This document shows positions 22,807 through 34,750 of a DNA stretch of 64,000 nt, one piece after another. The stretch covers positions 6,725,194-6,789,193 of the forward strand of contig NC_081149.1 of NCBI RefSeq assembly GCF_958295425.1. Reading direction: 5' to 3'. This stretch comes from Solea solea. Its lineage: Eukaryota; Chordata; Actinopteri; Pleuronectiformes; Soleidae. How positions within the stretch are numbered: position 1 is the first letter of the stretch; the number at the start of each line of letters is the position of its first letter. The notes below the pieces were generated by a model, which was not told the origin of the DNA, did no database searches, and saw nothing but the letters and a program-made list of their open reading frames with translations. Both the position numbers and the translations under genes were made by a program.

Positions 22807-25562
22807 ATTCCTTTTTTCCGATATAGATCAAAACTGTTTGTCTCTTAGTATCTGTTTTAGTCATGAGGGATTCAATGTGGCACTAAAGGGGACAAAAGTG
22901 CGGCACAGCTGCTGCAGCCTTCGTTAAATTCTATAATTTGTTGCTGAAGACTCTCTGTAACTTCTGCAGACACAGACTGTAGAACATCGGTGCATCTTTC
23001 GCTGACAGTTTACAGGAGAGTCGACTTATTGCAAACCATTAAGAGCATATAGTCAACTCTGTAGAATAAAAGTTGAGCGGACATAAACGCTGATACCATA
23101 AATCCGCGAAAGGCCAATATCAGCCAATTTTTTTTATTAGCCAACCTAAGCTCAATTTCCTCCGTCATTCCCATCCAACTTTCCACTAACACTTTGAAGT
23201 ATGTGGGACACCAAGTGATGACAATTATGTAGATCAGCGTGTTCCTCGTTCTTGCGAGAGGGAAAACATAGACGGAGGCGAGGGAGATGTGAAGACAGAC
23301 GCAAACCCAAACAACGCTCCTCTGAGGGGAATCTCTGGAGCTTTATTACCACACTTCAACAGCAACAGCTCAATCATGTGGAAGCAAACACTGCTGTACA
23401 GGTTTTCCTCATCTGCGTCTCTCTTGCCCCAGACCTCTCCCATCCTCCCCCCCCTCTTCTTGGCATCTTCCGTTTTCCTTCCACAGATGCGACTCCTGAC
23501 ACCTTCCTTCACTCCTGCATGGCTTCTCCTCTGACTGACTGCCCTTATTTGCTCTAAAATGTTATCCAGAATGCGGCAACCCCCTCTGTGGGTCACTGCT
23601 TTGAGAGCAGAAAGAGGCGGAAAGAAAAAAATGGGATGGGGAGAATGAAACGGGGCCTTTTCTTTTTTAAAAAGCCAACAGCAGGGAGACAGGGGGGAAC
23701 GCTGGGGGCAGAAGAGGTGGCAGAGAAGTCGTAAGAATCACAGAGGAGCTGTCATTCTGAGGATTTAACAAAAATAAAAAGAGAGACAAGCAGCAGGAGA
23801 GTATTCACTCAGAACCACAGACCCCCCCCCCACAACCTTCCTTCCACCACTTTTTTGCCAATCTTCAATTGCAGTAAAAGGCAGCACCTGACAGCAGATG
23901 ACAGGAGGCTTTGCGTGTTTCCTCCACATATGCCTCTCATCTGCACACCCATGCATGAAAAGAGTGTTTACAGCTGCTGACGTGAACCAAAGCAGTTTGC
24001 AAACACGATGTATAATTAAAGCGCGGCTGTCACTAAGACGCCATTTGCATTGAGTTTAGTTGGAGGTCATCTCCAGCCGACGCGCTGCCTCATCTCGTTG
24101 GCGTTAAGTTAAATCACGAGAGACGGGACGATCAAACTTTTAAACGTGCCCTTTATGCCGTACCGTATGGAGGGAAAGCATCACATCCATATGGGAACGT
24201 GAGTACACGCACAAATACACACGTGTGTGTGTGTGGAAAGTGAATGGCTTTTATGTTGAGTGAGAGATTCAGGTCATCGTGACGGAGGAGAAGGTTGATT
24301 TCTAAAAGGCTGCCACATCATAGCACGAAGCTGGCTATTTAATCACCGCTCTGTCGCCCACACGTGTTAAAAAAGAGACGTGACATTATTGGGACACAAA
24401 AAAACAAAGATGTTCCTACAAAGCAGCGTGAGGCAGGGCGGGGCGGAGCGGGGCGGGGTTGTATAATCTATCTTAATCTCTGAATATTTATTCATCGTCG
24501 ATGGAGGAGGGTAGAAAACAAACAGAACGCTGTTGGAATCTATGTTTCTAACTTTAAAATCTAGACATTATATCGGTATGTGGAGTAGCGTAGCCGGGAA
24601 TCAAACCCTCAACTTTCCAGTTTCACTCAATAATCTCTAACGTCACCATACAAAGTCCAGGTTTCCCCTTGGCTTATATTTTGGAGGGTGTGACGCGCTC
24701 TGTGCATATAGTCCATTCAGAATGAGACGTTGTCATATTTGCACGTACTGTATACACCAATCATTCATTCATCCATTCATTCACCGGCATCAGAGCTAAA
24801 CTTACTCTTGTTTTTATTTAAACATTTGACTTACCTAGTCAAGGTTTTATAAGTGTGATTATTAACATTGCACAGTTTTGATGTCTTTTAAAATTGTATT
24901 TAATGTTTATTTTGCCCAGTATTTATACATATTTTTCACCTCAGCCCTTCACCTGTCCGGTTACAAGCCCAATTCCCTTCCACTTGACCATGGATTAGGT
25001 CAAGCTGGCTGATATAGCCTCAGTGCACATTTAGCACTACACACGTGTGTAAACAGGTCAATTAAGCAGCTTGTGTTAAGTGGAATGGACGATGGATGGA
25101 TGTTTCATGTTGGAACAGAGAAGAAAAACCGTTGTGAATGTAAGGTTTGGGTCAGGCTCAATTAGTGCTCTCTCTGACCGCGGTCAGGTTCTGACAGAAA
25201 AATGCTGCCCGAGCCGCCACACTTTAATTAACACACAAAATCTGTTTGTATTACAGTCCACCAACAAGCTTGACTGCACCACCAAGACTAATTATAGCCT
25301 GTACTGTTCATTAACAAGGCCTCTTTAAATAGGGTTTGTCCCACTTTCTCTCTCTCTCTCTCTCTAAATATATATATACTGTTTCCGCTACTTTGCAGAT
25401 GCACATACATCCAGATGAAGCATGATTCAGTGGACAACAGGCGCTGCTGTAAACATGATCCACACATCTGTGACTCCAGGGACTGTATGGATTTAATTAC
25501 CTTCCCAGATGCCCTGTTTTCCTCATGCACGTCAGGTTACGCATGAATTTACACCGCAAATC
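22807..25562. other. No gene recognised
   Basis: Contains GC boxes at 24435-24460, a short CT run near 25347-25365 and moderately GC-rich segments around 23250-23560. Overlapping open frames of 80-120 codons on both strands there show no recognisable domain. Confidence 0.5.
24435..24460. promoter_or_regulatory. Cluster of GC boxes
   Basis: Three GGGCGG-type cores in about 25 bp (GGGCGGGGCGGAGCGGGGCG), the binding motif of Sp1-type zinc-finger factors. TATAATCTATC follows about 10 bp later. No transcript start can be assigned, so this may be chance. Confidence 0.3.
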
Positions 25563-25574
25563 ATTTCACTATAT

Positions 25575-25636
<62 letters not shown>

Positions 25637-25706
25637 ATATATATATACATATACATATACATATATACATATACATATATGTATATGTATATGTATATAG
25701 TGAAAT

Positions 25707-25740
<34 letters not shown>

Positions 25741-25742
25741 TA
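25563..25742. repeat. AT tract forming a long palindrome
   Basis: The AT-rich tract is bounded by ATTTCACTATATAC (25563-25576) and its exact reverse complement GTATATAGTGAAAT (25693-25706). The interior is also self-complementary (CATATACATATACATATA against TATATGTATATGTATATG). A 144-bp hairpin or cruciform can form. The TA run continues to 25742. Confidence 0.9.
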
Positions 25743-26744
25743 AAGACATATGCAGTACATATATGTGGTGTGGTTTTCAAAAACCTTTTAGTTTCATTTC
25801 TTTTTCCTTTGTCCAAACAAGTTTGCGGCTCACATAATGGAAAGGATACCATATCAAAAAGGAAACAAGAGAGGAGGCGACAGTAATTAGAAAAACAAAC
25901 GGAGGGTCGTACCATATCACACAAACACTCGGGCAACTTTTAATTAAATGTAGTCATGAATAATAGATGACAAAGAGCTCTGAAATTCTGCCTTTGTGCA
26001 GTACCCGGCGAAAACCAAAATGAGCACAAATAGCAGTGATTTAAGGCTTTTCACAGCAGGCAGTGACGAACAGGCTATACATCCACTTATGCTGCTTAAA
26101 CATTTTTCTTTTTTTTCTTTAAAAAAATGCGGCTAAACAAGGCATCCGACTTCTTGCTGAATTATGTTTGATGACATAAAGATAAGATGGCACTACATGA
26201 CAAAGGAGATCGTGAGGAGGCCAAAGGTACGTCCACTGTCTGAAATGATTGCAGAGCAGTGAATGAGGCTGCTTAGCTGCATCCTGCGCCTTCCTGAACA
26301 CTTGAAGATGGCCATGCCACCAAAAGGGAAGCTGGAAGAAGGGAGTCCAACGTTCCTGTAGCACAGAACTTTCCACAACTACCAGAATCAAATCAAAGCA
26401 AAGAGACTGAAAGAGTCCCAGCTGATCAGAAACAATGGCACCAGCTTGTTGGTCTGGGTATATTTGACATGTGAATGTGCTGTAACCAAAAATGGTGCTA
26501 AACAAGGAGCTGAATTAACTGATTTGTGTCACTCAAGTATGTGGTCCTAAATCATATATACACTATATATACAGATGGCATTTTTATCCTTTTATTCGGT
26601 GATTTTAATCACTCAAGGGATAGGAACTGTTGCACAGCGACTGTGGCCTTGTGAAATGGCTGACTGTTGGGTCGCTGTTGGCCGGTGCAGTGATTGAAGC
26701 ACCATCAGCAGTGAAATAGTCACTGTTTTGGTGAGAAGTCAGTG
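25743..26744. other. No gene recognised
   Basis: A reverse frame of 128 codons (26505-26119) is open but matches no family I know. The right part, from about 26550 (TATATACACTATATATACAG), may be the eroded left side of the Tc1 relic that follows. Confidence 0.45.
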
Positions 26745-27117
26745 AGAAAAAAACAGCTTCCACACCAGTTCTGTAGAGTATTTATGAGGTCAGGCACTGA
26801 TGTTGGACAAGAAGGTCTGGCTCAACTCTCTCTGCTCCAGTTCATCCCAAAGGTGCTCGATGGGGTTGAGGTCAGGGCTCTTCCAGTTAAGTTCTTTCAC
26901 ACCAAACTCACCAAACCATGTCTTTATAGTCCTTCATTGTGCACTGGGACACAGTCATGATGGAATAGAAAAGGGTCTTCCTCAAACTGTTGCCACAAGG
27001 GGTTTGGAAGCATTGTCCAAAATGTCTTGGTATGCTGAAGCATTAAGATTGTCCTTCATTGGAGATAAGGGGCCTGGTCCAAAACCTGATTGAAACACCT
27101 GAAATCAATACTTAACA
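26745..27117 (-). mobile_element. Decayed Tc1/mariner transposon fragment
   Basis: The stretch carries the C-terminal part of a Tc1-type transposase gene on the minus strand, followed by AAACACCTGAAATCAATA, a typical inner end of this fish family. The terminal repeats are lost or too eroded to bound. It belongs to a different Tc1 family from the element at 50032-51660. Confidence 0.7.
26780..27080 (-). pseudogene. Tc1 transposase relic (DDE domain)
   Basis: Tc1 transposases cut and paste DNA with a DDE catalytic triad. Minus-strand translation shows the context of the second aspartate (HHDCVPVH, about 26950) in one frame. The glutamate context SPDLNPIEHLWDELE (about 26840-26880) lies in another frame. 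Stops and frameshifts lie between them and the N-terminal DNA-binding domain is absent. The gene is dead. The family assignment rests on the two motifs in correct order and spacing. Confidence 0.7.
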
Positions 27118-28639
27118 GGTGTGGCCATGTGACATCATGAATGAGTTTTCCGGGAGTGCGGCAAAGACAAAATGACAAATAAGAGGAGAGTGTCTTCCTC
27201 TCAAGCTCAATCTGCCCGCCATGAATTCACTTCAGTGGCTTCGCTTTGTGACCTATCTCCTGCTCCAGTGCCGAGTGGTCCCTCAGTACTGAAGCATGAC
27301 GAGTGATCTCTCACAGTCCTGTGAAAGTCCGATGCAACACGCTTGTAATTGTAAATGTGAACCATCAGATCTGATCTACAGTTTAACTTTAACTCAACAG
27401 TGTGGCTGCTACTCTGAATGAACGTAACCCTGTACTTCTTTTTCACTTTAGTTCTTCAGTGGCAACTGGATAATTTTAGATCACTGCTTGAATGCCACCT
27501 GCCCAAAATTAAGTATTAGGAGAAGAAATTAACACATTAACCTGGGTGTTATCTTTTCATCACTGCCGATCGCAGCCAGAGCCGACACAAACCAAGTGAT
27601 TGGATAAGATAGGGAGAGCACATGATAGCCAGCTGTTTGCAGGTGTTGGTGAGGTTTTCACTTTGAGAACATACCATACTTGGATGAGGAAGAGTGGATT
27701 TTTTCCTTTGTCTGCAAGTGCAGAAAGAAAAATATATGTAATATTGTTGGCAGTGAAGCAGAGCAGTAACTGCTTACCCAGCTCTCAAGGTATATTGTTC
27801 AAAGAAGCTGTAAAAGCAGCTATATTGTAAAAGAAATAGCTGTAATTGGGCGCTCTATCCATTTCTCTCCGAGTTCTAAAGAACTGGACAGCCAGACCCT
27901 CACTGAGGCAATTTGTGCCAACATCAGTTGGGGTGTCAACGGGGGAATAGACTTATAATGAAGCACAAACACAAACAAGAACCTCCGGCAGACAAATACA
28001 AATGCATGTGATTTTAAACTTTCATTTCAGCTCATTGTCACTATTACTATGTTTGTGTTAGGCGTGTCTGCGAGATCATTTGGCAAACAAACGTTTGTTT
28101 GTTGTGGAACCCACGCGGCTCCTTTGAATTTCAATTTGGTGTGCGGCGCGAGGTAATAAAGAATGCAGGGGAGAGGAGGAAATGTAAGGTATTGAAGGGC
28201 AAGTTCAATCACTCATAGATGAGAGTCATTTGTCTCAGTCTGAGGGGCACTCATTCAATTATTCTTTAACTTTAGCTTTGACGCGGAGCAGGTATCGATT
28301 CATTTCGCATTACGCCACGTCAAGAGTGCAGACAATGAATAAAGTGGTCGACCAAAAGCCTCAGCAAGAACGGTACAAATCCTAATCATCCAAGTCTAAA
28401 AGATTAATAGTCTACCACCTTATATGAGCTCAGTCACAAATGTTAAATTCTCCTGTTGGAAGCCACAGAAAGGGAATGTTCTCTATTCCTGACAAAGAGC
28501 CATCGTGTGATGAGAAGGCGTTCTCATAGTTACCAAATTTGTAATATTCCCCCCCAATGATAAAGAACAGTAAAACAAAATATGAGCATTACTACATATT
28601 TCACATTACTTTAAAGTCTCTTGAAGAAAGTTTTCCTCT
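27118..28639. other. No gene recognised
   Basis: AT-rich, with short open frames only. Confidence 0.55.
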
Positions 28640-29310
28640 GAATTTGGTCAAACTTGACTGATAAAAACTTCAATCTTTGACCTTCAACCAACGAAATGAG
28701 ACCAAGTGAACATTTGTACAAAATTTGGACAAATCCACTCCAAAAAAAACCTTCAACCACTAAATTCTAATCAGTTCACCTGTTAGTCCAGGTGAACGTG
28801 TGCACTACATTTGAAAGGATTCCCTGTCGGTGTCTGTGCAATATTGTGGGTAAAAGGCAATATATAAAATTCCTTTTGTGTGGTTATAAAGAATTTTGAC
28901 CAATAAAATTAATCTTTGACTCGAAGGGAACGTTTTAACCAAATTTGAAAGAAATCCACTCAAGAAGACAGTAAGGCAAAACTAGACGAATGCAGATGAC
29001 CTGAACCCAAACCCTAACCCTTTTGGTTTTTGAAGGTGGCCCTGAACTTCAAACACCAAATTCATACCAAATTTGGAGATGATATTGCGATTAAATTACA
29101 AAAAAAATAATTTTGCTGGTTGAAGTTAAAGATTTCTTTGATCTAACTAAACACATCTTTGAAATCCAAGAGTTTCCTAAGATGTCCATACATTTTTGTA
29201 AGGTCACAGTTGCTCTGACCTTCATCCACCAACTATTTCCTGTGAGTCCAAGTGAATGTCCTTCACAGACTTTGGACCAATAAATTCAGTCGTTGAATGC
29301 ATGTGAGAAC
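28640..29310. repeat. Degenerate internally repeated dispersed repeat
   Basis: A module with GACCTTCAACCAAC, TAATCAGTTCACCTG, AGTCCAAGTGAA, CAAATTTGGA and GAAATCCACTC recurs about three or four times with heavy divergence. Such modules are frequent in teleost genomes. One copy includes AACCCAAACCCTAACCC. Noncoding. Confidence 0.5.
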
Positions 29311-31043
29311 TCCCTCCTGGTTTTCTCAGGCCACTGGCGACTGCTGGGTGTAAAAGCACAATGAAAATGTCAAGAAGGCACCATATCACTCAATGATGAT
29401 GAGTTTCTTTTTAAAGTGTGTTTTAAAGTTCTGCTCTGGAAACAAGAAGATGGACTGACACCATATCTCCCCTTCATGCCGGGAGGATAAACACTAGGCA
29501 ACCGAGAAAGACTCTCAGATGAGGATTTATCACTTCAGGTGTTGTCGGATGAGCCAGGATTGCATCAGCGACCATTTTATACCAAAATGACAAGATCGTG
29601 ACAAAAGTCTTCACGTCAAAAATCCATTTTTTTGGGATTTCACATAAAGAGCTGTCAGAGTTATTTGAAGAAAAATCGGCTTCTGTCCTTTCAATGTTGG
29701 GTTGGTGAGGGTTTATTTTATTTCCCCCACAGAAGTGAGTCACGCCTTTATCGAGGCTGCAGACAGAAGGCAGCAGCAGTTTAATAATGGCTATTGTAAG
29801 TCTGAGTTGAGTCTGTGTACACGAGAATGGTTTGCTCTTGCTGAATGTGTGCATTTGTAAACTGGCGGCGCGCGTGAAGGACGGGAAAGAAAGGAACCGC
29901 TGTAAACCGGCGAGAGCAGTGAGCGCCGCTCAAGTCGCTGACTCATGTGCGACTCCCAGTTGCGCCCCATGAATGTCTGACAAATTCCCCCCGTGATCGA
30001 GCAGCTGTGGAGGCTTTTAGCGGCAATTTGTTATTTGGAGGAATCACAATGTCCTGAAGGAACTACCACAGGTACACAGGGACCTAGTCCTTTACCGGTA
30101 AATCTCTATTTTCTCTTCTTTCTTTTTTTTTTTTTTCATTTCAAACAAAGCTCTTGATCAGAATGACCTTTTTTCACCCCCTAAATGTTTCCTTGGAGTT
30201 GTGCCCAATTTCACTAATGGCTCCACCAGCTCCAATCTGGAGAAGATGGAGCAAGTCTTCCATAGACGTCTCTGCCCATTATATAAAAAAAAAAAAGCAA
30301 TTAATATAAGGTCCGGTGCGGAAATGTGAAAAGAGCTCATTTAGTATAAGAAAAGGCTGCGATATCCTCTGCAGAAAGATTGGAACAATGGAGAAGGGAG
30401 AGAGAGGTTAGGGCCTAGAGGAGCGTTTATTTCACTTTCCTTTCCAGCATTTTACCATCAGTTATTTAGGATGTGGCGGCCCGACATTAAGCGTTTCCAG
30501 ACATAAACTCTGGAGGACAAGGGCTGCACACACATTCTCTGGGGTTTGTTGTTCACATTAGACAAATGCAGCGATACATTGGCACGCTGTCGTCTGTGCA
30601 CCGGCTTCTATTCATCCCGGTTTTAACACAAATACTTTGTTAATCCAATGAAATATAAGAGTGTGTGACCTTTTTTGTTTTTGGCCGGGCAGTGTATATG
30701 CATGTAGTCAAGGTTGACAAGTCAGCAGCCAAAACCTCAAGGATCCACACAGGCTTGGCCAAACGAGACTAAAAGGAAAAACTCGTTGTAAGGGACAGAC
30801 AGCAGGTGTTTACCGGGACGTAGACAGAGAAGGCAGAATCAGAAGCAGGCACGCTGGGCAACAGGAGATCAATCCGGGGGGGAAAAAAGGCTGGAAAAAG
30901 AGGAACTACACCCAAATGTTTAAGTTTAAGTTGAGGGGACTTAAGGGGACACAACACGCAAGGAAAAGACAACTACACTGTTCGTGCAGAGACATGGACG
31001 CCTGAGCATGAGAAGAAAGAGATGTGGATGAGTTGGTGGTGGG

Positions 31044-31069
31044 TCTCTCTCTCTCTCTCTCTCTCTCTC
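31044..31069. repeat. (TC)n microsatellite
   Basis: About 13 TC units. Confidence 0.9.
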
Positions 31070-31186
31070 ATTCTCTAGACTGTGTACCTGTCAGTGAACT
31101 GTGAGAACATGCACATTCACCACAGAGTGAATTAATTCCACAGGAAACAACGGTTTTCCATAATTACATCAGGCAGAAAAAGAATA

Positions 31187-31207
31187 TGTGTGTGTGTGTG
31201 TGTGTGT
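31187..31207. repeat. (GT)n microsatellite
   Basis: About ten GT units. Confidence 0.9.
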
Positions 31208-31667
31208 CTGCATATAAACAAACAACATAAATAAATAAATAAATAAACAAACCACTGCCACGTTTGAAAAAAAAAAAAAAGTAAAAACACGAAGATTTAC
31301 CAATGCCATTTCAACTTTTGTAAAAAATAACATAAACAACACCAGATCCACTTTGGTGCAGGCGATACGTTCACAATAACCCCGCTGTAGCAACACTGCA
31401 GAGTAAAGTCAGACTATAAAAAGTGGGAGATAGCGTCCACATATTGTTAAATGTGGGCGAGATAACAGAGCGGCGAGGGCAGGGCGGCGGAGACGAAGGG
31501 GAAACGTAATCTGGGGAATGAGACAAAGCTTTAAAATAAAACTCATCTCTTGGCCCTGTTGGCATTGTGCTTTTCCTGCAAAAGAAAAAATGAGGATTTG
31601 CAGCGACTTCTCAGACACTCAGGGCCACCAGTGACCTGACAGAGTTATTATTCACATCACAATAGTC

Positions 31668-31693
31668 CACACACACACACACACACACACACA
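31668..31693. repeat. (CA)n microsatellite
   Basis: About 13 CA units. Confidence 0.9.
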
Positions 31694-32050
31694 GGTTTGG
31701 TTCAGGTCCCTCTGCTGCATTTGCTCATCCATTCCTCTCCTGCGTCTCCTCCTCCCCTGCTTGCTCCTTTATGGCTCCCAGGGCAGCTCTTGGCTTATGT
31801 GGGCACAATAGGTATAAGTCTTTTTAACGGCCCTGTGCATATTCAGAGGAGCCGTTTTAAAGCAGAGTGGGAGAGCGATCAGACAGTGTGTGGGCAAACC
31901 CCCGACACCCAACACTTCCACTTTCCACTCTGTGTCTGCAGTGTTACGCGGTGGTGGGGAGGTGGAGAGGAAAATCGATACGGAATGAAAATCTGGGTCT
32001 TATTTTTTCGGACAATTAAAAGCTTTCGATTAAAACGGGGAGAAGCCGAA

Positions 32051-32052
<2 letters not shown>

Positions 32053-32085
<33 letters not shown>
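32053..32085. repeat. (CTG)11 microsatellite
   Basis: Eleven perfect CTG triplets. Polycysteine, polyalanine and polyserine frames here are translations of the repeat. Confidence 0.95.
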
Positions 32086-32439
32086 AGCTCAGGGCTGCAT
32101 ATGGGAGAGGACAAATTAGCAATAGCAAAAATAATAGTAGTACTGAAAGTTGTTTGAAGTGAAAAGTGGGGATTTTGGCTGCAACTCTGACGCGTCTGAC
32201 ACTGCGGAGAGTGTGCGGCACACATGACTTATGTCAGATATACTCCGTTCCCAAAGATGAAAAAACCCAATTAAACCCAGATTTAAACTGGTCTTTTGAC
32301 CAGTGGGAATGAGTTTAATTGGCTCACTTTAATGTTTAACCCATGGTGCTTGGTAAATTTACAGGATGCATTTTTTTTTTTCATCTTCTTATGTGTTGTT
32401 GAGTGAGAAATGTATGATTCATTTTTATTTTGCATACTT

Positions 32440-32686
32440 TCTGCATGAAGTTTGCATGTTCTCCCCGCGTGTGCGTGGGTTTTCTACGGGTTCTCCGGTT
32501 TCCTTCCGCAGTTCAAAAACATGGGGATTAGATTGGGTAAATTGGTCACTCTAAATTGACTGTAGTTGTGGGAATAAATGGTTGTTTGTCTCTATGGGTG
32601 GCCCTGCGATGGACTGCCCCCCCCCCCCCCCCCCCCCCCCGCGACCCTCCAGTGGAGGATAAAGTGGTAGATAATGGATGGATGGA
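32440..32686 (+). mobile_element. SINE-like repeat, copy D (5' truncated)
   Basis: Begins within the body at GCATGAAGTTTGCATGTTCTCC. It continues through TTCAAAAACATGGGGATTAG, TCTAAATTGACTG and GGTTGTTTGTCTCTATGG, and ends in GTGGTAGATAATGGATGG with an ATGG tail. The tRNA-like head is missing. A run of 24 C (32617-32640) replaces the usual TGTCCAGGGTG segment. Confidence 0.8.
32617..32640. repeat. Poly-C run of 24
   Basis: Twenty-four consecutive C inside SINE copy D. Confidence 0.9.
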
Positions 32687-32998
32687 AATGGTTGGCAAAA
32701 GTATGCACATTTTGTTTGGTAAAAAATCTCCCATGACCCATCTGTAATCTTTGGTAATCACTGGATTAGAGTATGCTGTGAATGAAAATCCACAATCAAA
32801 GTCTACAGTTCCATAAAATGTGCTAATTAGTTGTAAAAGGACTTTGTTAATTCATTCACTTTTAAACTACTTTATCCTCTTGGTGCTGACATACAACATG
32901 CAACTTGTTTTTTTCATAATCTGCTTTATTTGTCTTTTGCTTGTGTTTAACTGAGGACATTTGTTTAGTATTTGCTGCTTCCTATCTCGGATTCTCTT

Positions 32999-33050
32999 GA
33001 TCTTAATCTCAATGGGATTTTCCAGGTGAAATAAAGGTTAAATCAAAAAA
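32999..33050 (+). mobile_element. 3' tail of a LINE-type element, tentative
   Basis: CTTAATCTCAATGGGATTTT followed by CCAGGTGAAATAAAGGTTAAAT and an A-rich tail matches a common 3' terminus of fish LINEs. The body upstream is not recognisable. Confidence 0.55.
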
Positions 33051-33980
33051 AATAATAGGTAAAAATAAAAATATAAGGTGAGAGTTAGGGTCATTTCGTT
33101 TATGGCTTGGAAAAAATGGTGTAAAAGCAACAATGAATTCTTTATCTGAATAATGAAATCATGTGGTCTTTTCTTTTTCTTTTTTTTTAGTGCAATCCTT
33201 GTCAGAAAATGTCAATTTGACTGAGGATTGGCAGAATCACAGAGTTTGAAAAGGGCAAAGACGCCGGCAAGATTCTGATTAACTTGAAATCCAAAAGCAC
33301 ATGCTACTGTACGTCTAATCTGCCGCGAGGAAACTGCTCGTGTGTCCTTTTTGAAGCTGACGCGAGATTAGCAGAACAAGATAGATGAAGAGGAAGCGGA
33401 AAAATAAGAATTTTGACCAACAACTGATATAATCTGACTCATGCATAATGAATGATGGCGCCTCTGAACCATCTGCAGCAACAGTCAAGGAACTGAAGGC
33501 GCGAGGAGATTAACTTGCATACGAGTTTATGTTTATGGATTAATTTATAGGATAATCAAGAGTTACTTTCAGCATGAGGGTTGTTTAATTAGTGCCAGGA
33601 GGATTATATCAGATGTGCTACAATGATTCAAGTAATTTCAGCTGGACTGTTTGGACAGCAAGTCCTGCTCCCCGGGGGCTCAGCGCTCCCCCCCGTCTTA
33701 CACTAAACTTCACATTAGCTGCTTTATTTCTGCATCACCACGGAAACTGCAAACCGCCCGGGAGGGGAGAGTGAAACCACGGGAGCAGAAACTAAATATC
33801 TGCACCGTCAAGGAATCACAGACAGTAAAGGGTTGATGTAAATGCATGTTTTTTACTGTCTTTATTATCTTTAATTCTCCTTTTTACACATTGATAAATA
33901 AATGAAGAGTGCGGGGAAAAGAATCATAAAACAAAAGATAAATATTACAAAGGCAGAAACTGGAAGGTAATGTATCTGCA
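33051..33980. other. No gene recognised; one CNE-like block
   Basis: The part at about 33425-33610 has TAAT-rich, balanced-composition sequence of the kind seen in conserved noncoding elements. Nothing coding is visible. Confidence 0.45.
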
Positions 33981-34021
33981 GTGTGTGTGTGTGTGTGTGC
34001 GTGTGTGTGTGTGCGTGTGTG

Positions 34022-34057
<36 letters not shown>
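33981..34057. repeat. (GT)n microsatellite with GC interruptions
   Basis: About 38 dinucleotides. CGTGTGTGTGTGTG sub-blocks recur at regular spacing on the left side. Confidence 0.95.
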
Positions 34058-34111
34058 GATCTTCTATGAAAAGCAAGGTGGCGGCCACTTTGGACCTTTG
34101 ACCAATAGTAG

Positions 34112-34420
34112 AGACCGCAAAACCTGGTCCTAGTGAGGCAGAACCTTATTTCTGAGCAACTTTGGGTTACTTGTGTAACCTCAGTTCTCCAAGTACTGTA
34201 GTCTCACATTTGGAGACCAAAACCTGGTCCTATTGAGGCAGAACCACCTAATTTCTGAGGGACTGGTTAAAGTTTGCGGTAAATTGGGAATTGTGGTTAG
34301 GTTAAGGTTAAGTTTAAGATTAAGGTTAAGGTTAAGGTTAAGGTTAAGATTAAGGTTAAGGTTAAGGTTAAGGTTAAGATTAAAATTAAGATTAAGATTA
34401 AGATTAAGCATGAAGACAGG
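34112..34420. repeat. Dispersed repeat with (TTAAGG)n core
   Basis: The phrase AAAACCTGGTCCTA-TGAGGCAGAACC occurs twice (about 34119 and 34209) ahead of TTTCTGAGGGACTGGTTAA. From 34296 to 34408 follow about 18 hexamers, GGTTAA on the left and GATTAA to the right. The same phrase plus GGTTAG returns at 40725-40830. Long LRLRLR and NLNLNL frames here are translations of the hexamer. Confidence 0.8.
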
Positions 34421-34504
34421 AAGTCAATGCAGGGTCCCAACAAGGACAAGTGTATGTGTACTTTTCATATCTTTCGGAGAAACATTAAAAAAAAAAAAAA
34501 CTAT

Positions 34505-34750
34505 CTTTGTGGGGACATTTTGACCTCATGGAGACATTTTGTCTGGGCCCCATACATTTAAAGGGCTTTTTCAGGGCTAACACCTGGGTTAAGGGTTAGG
34601 GTTAGAATTGGCTGTAGGTTAGGGTTAAGCACTTGTTGTGATGGTTAAGGTTAAGGTTAAGGTTAAGGTAAGGAGCAAGGAAATGCATCATGTCACTGAT
34701 GTGTCCTCACTAAGACATAAAAACAGGTTTGTGTGTGTGTGTGTGTGTGA
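34505..34750. repeat. Dispersed GGTTAGGG/TGTCCTCAC repeat
   Basis: Runs GTGGGGACATTTTGACCTCA, GGGCCCCATACATTTAAAGG, GGGTTAGGGTTAGAATTGG, four GGTTAA units (34641-34668) and TGTCCTCACTAAGAC. It ends in a GT run (34731-34748). A short piece of the same family (AGTGAGGACACCTAACCCC) lies beside the CA run at 63911. Confidence 0.7.

Larger units (their letters stand above)
29311..32052. other. No gene recognised
   Basis: Holds three microsatellites (TC 31044-31069, GT 31187-31207, CA 31668-31693) and poly-T or poly-A runs near 30124 and 31267. The reverse frame 29854-29474 (126 codons) and forward frame 31697-32086 (129 codons) show no recognisable domain. Confidence 0.55.

Noticed and set aside
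26119..26505. 128-codon reverse frame next to the Tc1 relic
   Set aside because: No transposase motif and no known family. Its length is within what chance gives in 64 kb.
34181..34523. LRLRLR and NLNLNL proteins
   Set aside because: Translations of the GGTTAA hexamer array.
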